47,825 nucleotides of DNA, taken from NCBI GenBank assembly GCA_902605755.1, contig CACLDR010000009.1, positions 1-47,825 on the forward strand, given 5' to 3'. Positions within the stretch are counted from its first letter, which is position 1; the number at the start of each line of letters is the position of its first letter. Position numbers and translations under genes: made by a program. This DNA is from an uncultured Marinoscillum sp. GTDB taxonomy: Bacteria > Bacteroidota > Bacteroidia > Cytophagales > Cyclobacteriaceae. Positions 39,829 to 47,825 of the stretch are shown here, piece after piece. Below the pieces are notes generated by a model. That model had not been told where the DNA came from. It saw nothing but the letters and a program-made list of their open reading frames with translations, and ran no database searches.

Positions 39829-40797
39829 ATGAAATTCTGCCAATAACGGTGAATGAAATTAATTTGAGATTATCGGTGCTAGATTGGATAAATTAAACGA
39901 TTAATATTAATAAAATTTTAAAATGTTGAAACATGGTTTAAGTATTTTTTTATATGAAATACTTTTTTTTAAGTAATGCATTTCTTAAGTAATAAAATGA
40001 GTTTACAAGGAACCTATGAATCACTAATACAACTTATATACGAGTATTTTAAATTTTATTTGGGCAACATTTCCATTATATTTGACAGCTTGATTATTGC
40101 AACTAAATTATGTTGGCTCTGCTCCTAATGAGAAAAAAAGTAGCACCCTTAATTAGAAACTTGACTATCAAGGAAAATTATTTTGTTAAAAAAGATTACG
40201 AACACTTCGTAACACGAGGTGTAGTCCCGGACATGTTGTTAGTTAATGGGAAATGAAAAATAATATGGTAATATGCGTTCGGTGCGTCAGTTTAACCATG
40301 CTTGAATACCTAGGCTTGAACAGTGATTGGGGCTATGTAATCGGGACAGATCTCGGTGATACAATTGACAATGAGGTATATTATTGTTTTGGACTTTTAA
40401 AATCGGTTGCTGAGCTATTTCGGATGATTTTATATGATTAAAGTTAAAATTTTATCAGAAAATAGTGAGGGATAATATTGCTGAGAGTTAATTGTTGGTT
40501 GAATGTAACCTTAATGATAACTATGATATTTTTTTTGCAAAAGGAATTAAATTTACTGATAGCGATAGATATGAAGTCAATGCCTGAGATAGCCATTACT
40601 AAAAAGAAATCAGATCGTGGGGTAGTTGATCATTTTATTGTCTACTGCAGGTACGTATTGTTAAACTTAATGGGTGATCTCTATTCTCATGACAAATGAA
40701 TCTCGTAATTTTGTTAAATATTAGCTATGAAAAGTTATTAGCCAAACTTCAGGTGCTTCACGACAAGACAAATTACTTTAAGTAAAAATAGCATTAA

Positions 40798-41835
40798 ATG
40801 ATGAATAAGTATCCAAAATTACACAATGCCACTTGGCCAGGCGTCGTTGGAAAAGGAGATGACGAACCTTTTATAAGTCTTGATAAAATGATCGATTTTA
40901 CCGCAAAATCAGTGGTCAATGGGCGTAGATTTGATGGAGTAGATCTATTTCTATCTGATCCTCATGTTTCGATAGATTCCACAGATGATCAATTACAAAT
41001 TCTTGCGGAACAACTAAAAGGATGCAATTTAGTAGCGGGATCTTTAGTTGCGCCAGTATGGTCAGAGACCGGAGGTGGATCCGCTATGGGAAATAGCCAG
41101 GATCGTAAGAATTTTTTAAAACAGGTTAAAAAAGCATGTGTAATCGCAAATAAACTAGAAGGTTTGGGAGTTAGACCATATGGAATAATTAGAATAGATT
41201 CGGCGACTGATGTCCAATCATGGAGTAAAGATCCTAAAGAAAATACAAAGCTAATTGCTTGCACCTTCAGGGAGGCAGCTAAAATTGCTGCCGACTATGG
41301 TCAAAAATTGGCAGCAGAGGGTGAGATCTGTTGGGGGGGAATGCACAGTTGGAAATGGATGTTGCGTACGCTTGAACTAGCAGATGCTGGTGATGTACTG
41401 GGGTTTCAGGCAGATTTAGCACATTCTATGCTTTATTTATTAGGTTATAATGCCAATGAGCATCGGCTTTTAGATAATGATTTTGACTGGAATGATAAAG
41501 CGGATTTTGCTTCGGCATATAAAGAAATGACGGATGCTCTTCGGCCATGGACAATTGATTTCCATGTTGCGCAAAATGATGGAACTGTAAAAGGGCAGGG
41601 CTCACATGATAAGACAGGAAAACATTGTTTAGCAGACGATCCAAATGGAAAACTGAACATTCCTTGGGCAGCTGGATTTTGGTTAAATGAGGATGGTCAA
41701 CCCCGAAAAAAAATTCGTCATATATGTTGGGATGGTTGTATGTTTCCAAATGCAACACTAACTCAACAAAAAACATGGAATAATATTCTTGAGGTAATGT
41801 TGGAAGTTCAAGAGGCACATGGATGGTCAGCATAA
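40798..41835 (+). CDS. TIM-barrel sugar isomerase-like protein
   Basis: [80 protein letters not shown]. Confidence 0.65.
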   Translation: MMNKYPKLHNATWPGVVGKGDDEPFISLDKMIDFTAKSVVNGRRFDGVDLFLSDPHVSIDSTDDQLQILAEQLKGCNLVAGSLVAPVWSETGGGSAMGNSQDRKNFLKQVKKACVIANKLEGLGVRPYGIIRIDSATDVQSWSKDPKENTKLIACTFREAAKIAADYGQKLAAEGEICWGGMHSWKWMLRTLELADAGDVLGFQADLAHSMLYLLGYNANEHRLLDNDFDWNDKADFASAYKEMTDALRPWTIDFHVAQNDGTVKGQGSHDKTGKHCLADDPNGKLNIPWAAGFWLNEDGQPRKKIRHICWDGCMFPNATLTQQKTWNNILEVMLEVQEAHGWSA

Positions 41836-41854
41836 ATATTGATTAATTTGAGTT

Positions 41855-42679
41855 ATGAGTAAAATTTCACTAGGCGCAGAGGTTTACACATGGTTTATGA
41901 GTGAGGGTGGAAAAACCTTTAAAAACCAATTGGGCCATATGATTGAAGTGGTGGCTGAAGCAGGCTTTACCGGTATCGAACCCATGCACTTTTGGATGGG
42001 TGATTGGGATGATCCAGTTAAATTATCTGAAAAACTTGATCAACACAATATAGAATTGGCTGGTATAGCATTAGCCTTAGATTGGAATAACCCATTTGAA
42101 ACAGCTTATGAGAGAAGTCAAGCAGATAGTGTAATTGATTTGATTAGGCACTTCCCAGAATGTGTATTATGCACTGTGCAGTTGCCCTCCGGTCGGCATG
42201 ATATTGTGGAGCGCAGATTAAATTTAATTTCTAATGTAAATATGGTTTCTAAAAGAGCTGCAGATATGGGAATAAAGTGTTCTTTCCATCCCAATTCACC
42301 TGAAAACTCCATAAATAGGACTGAGGAGGACTATGATGTAATTCTTAGTGGCTTGGATCATTCTGTTACTGGTTGGACACCAGATGTCGGGCACATTATA
42401 AATGGCGGGATGGATATTCTTCCTAAAATGGAAGAATATAAATCATTAATCAATCATGTGCACTACAAAGATTGGAATGGGGAACCTGAATGGGCTTTGA
42501 TGGGAAAAGGGAAAATTAACTTTGAAGAGATTACCAAATGGTTAGTAAAAGAAAATTATAAAGGCTGGATACTTTGTGAGGACGAAGCAGATGAAGCAAT
42601 TGAAGATCCAGATGGTGTAACTTTACATGACGGAAAGTATTGCAATCAAAAATTAATGCCTATTATTTTTGATAAATAA
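41855..42679 (+). CDS. Sugar phosphate isomerase/epimerase, inosose-dehydratase (IolE)-like TIM barrel
   Basis: AEAGFTGIEPMHFWMGDW, CSFHPNSPENS, GWTPDVGHIINGGMD, INHVHYKDWNGEPEWALMGKGKINFEEITKWLVKENYKGWILCEDE. Confidence 0.78.
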   Translation: MSKISLGAEVYTWFMSEGGKTFKNQLGHMIEVVAEAGFTGIEPMHFWMGDWDDPVKLSEKLDQHNIELAGIALALDWNNPFETAYERSQADSVIDLIRHFPECVLCTVQLPSGRHDIVERRLNLISNVNMVSKRAADMGIKCSFHPNSPENSINRTEEDYDVILSGLDHSVTGWTPDVGHIINGGMDILPKMEEYKSLINHVHYKDWNGEPEWALMGKGKINFEEITKWLVKENYKGWILCEDEADEAIEDPDGVTLHDGKYCNQKLMPIIFDK

Positions 42680-42710
42680 AATGATTACTATTTTGAGAAA
42701 CATAATCCAA

Positions 42711-45700
42711 ATGAGGAAAAAAGAGCACTATTTCATTGCGGCGAACTTCTGTCTTCTATTATTTATTTGTTGTAATTCATCTGGTGATGAATTGGATCAG
42801 TCGCTAACTACTGTTTTAGATAAAGATGCTGCAACGATATCTGTATTTGTAAGCAATAATAATCAACCAATCCTTGTTCAAAATGCGAAACCAGATTTTC
42901 GGCCTTATTTGCATCCTATTCTAGCGCCTGATGGAAAAGGCTTTCTTACCGAAAATAGTCCAGAGCATCATTCTCACCAAACAGGGCTCTATTGGGGTTT
43001 TACAAGAGTAAACGGTCAAAAAATTGGGATTGATAGTTTGATGAAATTCTTTTATGATCCAAAGACTGAAGAGCAAAAAGTAATTAAAGGGCGTGATTAT
43101 TTCCATAATATGGGAAAAGATTACTGGAAACGAGTGAGCTTTGATATTCTTGATCCAATAGGTAAAAAGGTGAGATGGCAGACGGTATACTTAATGTTGG
43201 ATGCAAATGGAGATCCACTGATGAAAGAAAAACAGGTTTGGTCTCTTGAATTAAAAAAAGAACAATATTTACTAGAATTGGAATGGAATGGAGAGGCTAT
43301 CGAAGAAATTGTTATCGGAGAAATGCAGTACGGCGGAATGTTTCTTCGTATGCCATGGAAGGAAGGAATAAAAGGTGAAGTTGTTAATTTCGCTAGGCAG
43401 AAAAACGAAAAAGCAGAAGGCCAGCACGCGTTATGGATGGATGTAGGTATGCAGGTTGAAGGAAGAGATGATATGGCTCATATTGCTATTTTTGATCATC
43501 CCGATAATAGGGGGTTTCCGCAAACTTGGAGAGTGGATTCACAATTGGGTATCGGACCTAGTCGAGCCATTATGGGTGATTGGAGAATTTCAAAGGGGAC
43601 TACAGAAACTATTAAACATGGATTAGTAGTTTATACTGGAGAGTTAAATGATTTGGATCTAACAGAAAAATGGAAAGGTTATGTAGGAGATTATGATATG
43701 TACTCAACCGCTGGTTTGTGGGAGATCGCTCAGGAAGAAGGGTTTAAGGCGAAGTTTCTGACTTCTGATGAGCAGGTAGCAAAAATGACTATCAAAGATG
43801 GGTATGAGGTCAATGCTTGGGCGTCAGAGCCGATGATAACTCAACCAATGGCATTTTGTTGGGATGATAAAGGGCGATTGTGGATTGCTGAAAATAGAGA
43901 TTATGAGTCACGCGGAAGTGGCTTCTCAGGATCTGGAGACAGTAGAATCCTTATAATTGAAGATACCAATGGTGATGGAAGAGCAGACTCAAGAAAGGTT
44001 TTTGCCGAGGGTATTGCATTTCCATCAGCATTAGCGGTAGGTTTTGGTGGTGTATTTGTGGGAGCTCCGCCCAATCTGTTATTTATCCCCGACAGAGATG
44101 GAGATGATGTTGCCGAAATGGATGATATTGAGGTAAGATTAACTGGATGGGGCATTAGAGACAGACATGAGACTATAAACAGCTTTCATTGGGGACCTGA
44201 TGGTTGGCTTTATGGCCTAGAAGGGTTTGCCACTCCATCAAAAATACGAAGGCCCGTAGGAAAGGGTAAAATTTACAAACACAATGAGCAATTCCCTGAA
44301 GATTTATTAGAAGCAGATGGCATTGATATTAATGGGGGTGTTTGGAAATACCATCCAACTAAAGACAGATTTGAAGCTGTAGCTCATGGATTCAGTAACC
44401 CTTGGGGTATTGATTATAATTCTAAGGGTCAGCTTTTTATTAGTGCGTGTGTGATCCCTCATCTTTTTCATATTGTGCCGGGTGGTATTTATCATAGGCA
44501 AGGGGGTCAACATTTTAATTCTTACATTTATGATGATATTAAAACCATAGTGGATCATCGCCACAGGTCAGCGCACGGGGGAGCGCGAATTTATATGTCA
44601 GATGCATTTCCTCCTACGCAAAATAATCGAATATTTATGGCTAACATTCACGAGCACGCCGTTCTCTCCGATATTCTTGTTTCCAGGGGTTCCGGTTTTG
44701 TAGCCAAACATGGCGAAGATTTTATGATGGCTAACAATGCACAATGGGTAGGATTTAGTTTGGAAATTGGTCCTGACGGAGGGCTATATGTGCTTGACTG
44801 GCATGATGCAGATATTTGTGGCAACACGGTGGCCCATAAGGAGACAGGAAGGATTTTTAGAATAATGCCGAAAAAATCCCATGCTAAAGAGTGGAAAGGG
44901 AGATATGATGATTTGGCCAAGTTTTCAGACTTAGAGCTTGCTGAACTTCAGCTTAGCCCGTCCGATTGGCATGCAAGACGTGCTCGAGTAATTCTTCAAG
45001 GTCGAGCCGTCAAAGAAGCTATAGCTACGGAAGCAATAGAAAAGTTGATGAATATTTATAAGAATGAAAGTAATTCTGATTTTAGATTACGAGGACTTTG
45101 GGCACTTCATGTTACCAGTTCCTTGAGAGAGAATGATTTGCTTGCTGCTCTAGAAGATTCAGATGAATATATTAGAGCGTGGTCAATTCAACTATTGGGG
45201 GAAGAGAGGATTATATCATCAAACGCATTACAAAAGTTTTACACCATGGCTGTTAATGATACGTCTGCTGTTGTAAGATTATATCTGGCAGCGGTGTTAC
45301 AACGCATTCCTATAAATGATCGCTGGGAGATTGTATCTGCTTTAAGTCAAAGGTCTGATGATAAAAATGATCATAATATACCTAAAATGATATGGTTTGC
45401 GATGGAGCCTAATGTTGCTATTGATGTAGAAAGGGGATTAAAATTAGGATTGGAAACTAAAATGCCAATTATTGCGGAGTATATAGCAAGAAGGGTGTTA
45501 GATGCTAATGGATTGGAGCAATTGTTGACTGCAATACAAAAACCCTCTGCAAATCAGAAGTATCTATTAAATGGGCTAAGAAATGAAATTGAAAATCGCT
45601 CTGACATAAAACCAACAGACAACTGGGAACAAACCTATGCATTATTGTCTTCCAATGAATCCACAAAAGGTATAGCTATCGAGATTGCTCAGCTTTTTGG

Positions 45701-46583
45701 TAGTGCAGACGCTGCCAATCAGCTCCTTACAATTCTTGAAGATACCAATTCATCGCTTGAAGATAGGCAGAAATCACTAACAGCCTTGGCCAGCCGCGCA
45801 TGGTCCGGATTAAAGCCTAAAATATCGGAATTCATGGATGATCCAGACTTAAGAATTCAGGCAATTAGAGCAATAACTCATTATAAGGACATCGAATTAG
45901 GTTGGGATATGTTTGAAAAGTTTGAAAAGTTTAATGAAAAAGAGAAGCTTGAAATTTTATTAGCGTTGTCCTCGAGGAGAGTTTATGCGAATATTTTGAC
46001 CGAGGCTATTTCAGAAGGTTTCATAATGAAGAGTGAAATTCCTGCTCATATAGCTAGGCAGCTAAGACGAGTCATGGGCAATGGTTTCGTTGAAGTTTGG
46101 GGTCCTATAGACGACATTTCTGCTGATGTTGAGTCTAGTTATAAACGCTATAAAAAACTTTTAACAGACAAAAAATTGGAACTTGCAAGTACTATTAAGG
46201 GTAAAGCAATTTTTTCACAGACTTGTGGGGCATGTCATCAATTGTTCGGTGAGGGAGGCATTTTAGGCCCCGAATTGACGGGATCAAACCGATCAAATAT
46301 TGATTATCTCCTTTCCAATATATTGGAACCGAGTGCCGATATTCAAGATGATTATAAAATGGTAGTTATTACCACTAGAGATGGTCGTACTTATCTAGGC
46401 ACAGTGGCTAGTGATAATGATAGATATTTAGTTTTAAATATCTTGGGGCAGAGCAAGGCAAAGATCAATAAGTCAGATATACAATCAAGAGAAGATACGC
46501 CTAATTCTATGATGCCTGCTGGGCTATTAGATAATATGAATGATCAAGAAATTTTGGATTTAGTCGCTTACTTAAAATCATAA
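42711..46583 (+). CDS. Four-module lipoprotein: DUF6807 (PmoA-like), PVC-type dehydrogenase propeller, HEAT repeats, C-terminal cytochrome c
   Basis: The ORF track starts at TTG 42669; ATG 42711 gives lipoprotein signal MRKKEHYFIAANFCLLLFICCNSS. RPYLHPILAPDGKGFLTENSPEHHSHQTGLYWGFTRVNG; EVNAWASEPMITQPMAFCWDDKGRLWIAENRDYESRG...GRILIIEDTNGDGRAD-type propeller; HEAT-like helices; heme CGACH (nt 46224-46238) with LGPELTGSNRSNIDYLLSNILEPSADIQ. Confidence 0.85.
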   Translation: MRKKEHYFIAANFCLLLFICCNSSGDELDQSLTTVLDKDAATISVFVSNNNQPILVQNAKPDFRPYLHPILAPDGKGFLTENSPEHHSHQTGLYWGFTRVNGQKIGIDSLMKFFYDPKTEEQKVIKGRDYFHNMGKDYWKRVSFDILDPIGKKVRWQTVYLMLDANGDPLMKEKQVWSLELKKEQYLLELEWNGEAIEEIVIGEMQYGGMFLRMPWKEGIKGEVVNFARQKNEKAEGQHALWMDVGMQVEGRDDMAHIAIFDHPDNRGFPQTWRVDSQLGIGPSRAIMGDWRISKGTTETIKHGLVVYTGELNDLDLTEKWKGYVGDYDMYSTAGLWEIAQEEGFKAKFLTSDEQVAKMTIKDGYEVNAWASEPMITQPMAFCWDDKGRLWIAENRDYESRGSGFSGSGDSRILIIEDTNGDGRADSRKVFAEGIAFPSALAVGFGGVFVGAPPNLLFIPDRDGDDVAEMDDIEVRLTGWGIRDRHETINSFHWGPDGWLYGLEGFATPSKIRRPVGKGKIYKHNEQFPEDLLEADGIDINGGVWKYHPTKDRFEAVAHGFSNPWGIDYNSKGQLFISACVIPHLFHIVPGGIYHRQGGQHFNSYIYDDIKTIVDHRHRSAHGGARIYMSDAFPPTQNNRIFMANIHEHAVLSDILVSRGSGFVAKHGEDFMMANNAQWVGFSLEIGPDGGLYVLDWHDADICGNTVAHKETGRIFRIMPKKSHAKEWKGRYDDLAKFSDLELAELQLSPSDWHARRARVILQGRAVKEAIATEAIEKLMNIYKNESNSDFRLRGLWALHVTSSLRENDLLAALEDSDEYIRAWSIQLLGEERIISSNALQKFYTMAVNDTSAVVRLYLAAVLQRIPINDRWEIVSALSQRSDDKNDHNIPKMIWFAMEPNVAIDVERGLKLGLETKMPIIAEYIARRVLDANGLEQLLTAIQKPSANQKYLLNGLRNEIENRSDIKPTDNWEQTYALLSSNESTKGIAIEIAQLFGSADAANQLLTILEDTNSSLEDRQKSLTALASRAWSGLKPKISEFMDDPDLRIQAIRAITHYKDIELGWDMFEKFEKFNEKEKLEILLALSSRRVYANILTEAISEGFIMKSEIPAHIARQLRRVMGNGFVEVWGPIDDISADVESSYKRYKKLLTDKKLELASTIKGKAIFSQTCGACHQLFGEGGILGPELTGSNRSNIDYLLSNILEPSADIQDDYKMVVITTRDGRTYLGTVASDNDRYLVLNILGQSKAKINKSDIQSREDTPNSMMPAGLLDNMNDQEILDLVAYLKS

Positions 46584-46785
46584 AAAATCACATATATTAA
46601 CGGTTAAAAAAAAACTCAAAATCAAATCAGTTGGACACTAATAAATGAAATAAAAATTATTTGCGACAGTTTATGGTTATTTTAACATTAGCTAAATTTA
46701 TTTAAAAATATGTCTCTCAACTCATGACTCATATGAACATTTTTTATTTGAATAGTATACTTAATATACGCGATTAAATATTAAA

Positions 46786-47825
46786 ATGCGGATAACACAA
46801 CCTTCTAAAAGTGCCGCTGGCTTAAAAGCTGTTTTCCATTCTATGCGTATGGCATTGAAATCAATGAGTCCTGTAAAAACTTGGAAGGTTCTCGCTCCCT
46901 TAAATCAAAAAGGCGGTACAGACTGTCCGGGATGTGCTTGGCCCGATCCTGATCATCGATCCAATTTGGGTGAATTTTGTGAGAATGGGGTCAAGGCGAT
47001 CGCTGAAGAGGCTATCGAACGTAGTGTAGGGGTTTCTTTTTTTTCCAAATATTCAATTAAAAGCCTCAGAAATCAATCTGATTATTGGTTGGGTCAGCAA
47101 GGGCGGCTGGTAACGCCGATGATGGTAAGAAAAGGGGAGACGAATTATACCTCTATTTCATGGGATGAAGCTTTTGATCTCATTGCATCTCATTTAAACC
47201 AGCGAATAAGCCCTGATGACGCCATATTCTACACCTCGGGTAGGACTAGTAATGAGGCGGCTTTTTTGTATCAATTATTTATTCGAATTTTTGGTACCAA
47301 TAATTTACCAGATTGCTCAAACATGTGCCATGAGTCCAGTGGCGTCGCCTTAAATCACACTTTAGGCATAGGCAAAGGAACAGTCAAGCTCGAAGATTTT
47401 TACCATGCCGAATTGATTTTGATTTTTGGACAAAATCCAGGTACCAATCACCCTAGGATGTTATCCGCATTGGAAAAGGCCAAGAAGCATGGGGCTAAGG
47501 TCGTCGTAATCAATCCACTGAAGGAGGCAGGATTATTGAAATTCAATAATCCACAGGCGGTTTCTGGGATATTGGGACAAGGAACTGATCTCGCGGATTT
47601 GTATTTGCAGATCAAAATCAATGAAGATGTGGCCCTGCTCAAAATTTTGCTAATTAGGTTACTAGAAAAGGCAGAAAAATCTCCTAAAATCATAGATCAG
47701 GATTTCATTGCTCAAAAGACCGAAGGATTTGAGGCATTTATTAACAAAATTAAATCTCAAGATTATGATTCCCTATTGGCGCGCACCGGTCTAGAAGTCT
47801 CTCAAATTGAGGTTTTGATAGATTG
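46786..47825 (+). CDS. FdhF/YdeP-family molybdopterin oxidoreductase (partial, truncated by window end)
   Basis: Frame from ATG 46786 is open to the window end (not in ORF track): GGTDCPGCAWPDPDHRSNLGEFCENGVKAIAEEA...SWDEAFDLIASHLN...YTSGRTSNEAAFLYQLFIRIFGTNNLPDCSNMCHESSGVAL. Confidence 0.9.
   Translation, partial: MRITQPSKSAAGLKAVFHSMRMALKSMSPVKTWKVLAPLNQKGGTDCPGCAWPDPDHRSNLGEFCENGVKAIAEEAIERSVGVSFFSKYSIKSLRNQSDYWLGQQGRLVTPMMVRKGETNYTSISWDEAFDLIASHLNQRISPDDAIFYTSGRTSNEAAFLYQLFIRIFGTNNLPDCSNMCHESSGVALNHTLGIGKGTVKLEDFYHAELILIFGQNPGTNHPRMLSALEKAKKHGAKVVVINPLKEAGLLKFNNPQAVSGILGQGTDLADLYLQIKINEDVALLKILLIRLLEKAEKSPKIIDQDFIAQKTEGFEAFINKIKSQDYDSLLARTGLEVSQIEVLID

Noticed and set aside
40253-40699. 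Short ORFs 40253-40441 and 40478-40699 as real genes
   Set aside because: No clear RBS or conserved motif; treated only as possible decayed coding sequence.
41426-41833. 135-aa antisense ORF opposite the TIM-barrel gene
   Set aside because: Shadow ORF with no recognisable motif; the sense frame is convincing.
1-47825. CRISPR arrays, IS elements, integrases, phage genes
   Set aside because: No regularly spaced repeats, transposase/integrase motifs or phage structural genes found by reading the window.

Overview
AT-rich Bacteroidetes window (Cytophagales-like by gene content; inferred, no search run). The left edge holds rlmD, a T9SS/gliding-CTD surface protein, a TPR/SH3 protein and tRNA-Lys(TTT). 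From about 5.4 to 46.6 kb there is a large same-strand carbohydrate-utilisation locus: ROK regulator, SusC/SusD pair, cytochrome-c/DUF6797/propeller lipoprotein, MFS transporter, psicose/tagatose-3-epimerase-like protein, alpha/beta hydrolase, ThuA, two tandem FG-GAP/ASPIC T9SS proteins, a LamG protein with a duplicated unnamed domain, several esterases, two GH32 enzymes (one divergent), two ThuA-DUF1080 fusions, a GH43-like protein, two TIM-barrel isomerase-like proteins and a 1.3-kaa DUF6807/propeller/HEAT/cytochrome-c protein. The right edge is the start of an FdhF/YdeP-type molybdopterin oxidoreductase. The main hypothesis is a fructan/fructoside-type PUL coupled to oxidative (3-keto-sugar/cytochrome c) chemistry. 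Other notable signals are a G7 frameshift that disconnects a signal peptide, a second frameshift in an esterase, a LamG domain nested inside DUF1080, a repeated intergenic TTACAGT motif with a palindrome upstream of the ROK gene, and structured inverted repeats just downstream of susD and of GH32. All calls come from reading the sequence and the supplied ORF translations.
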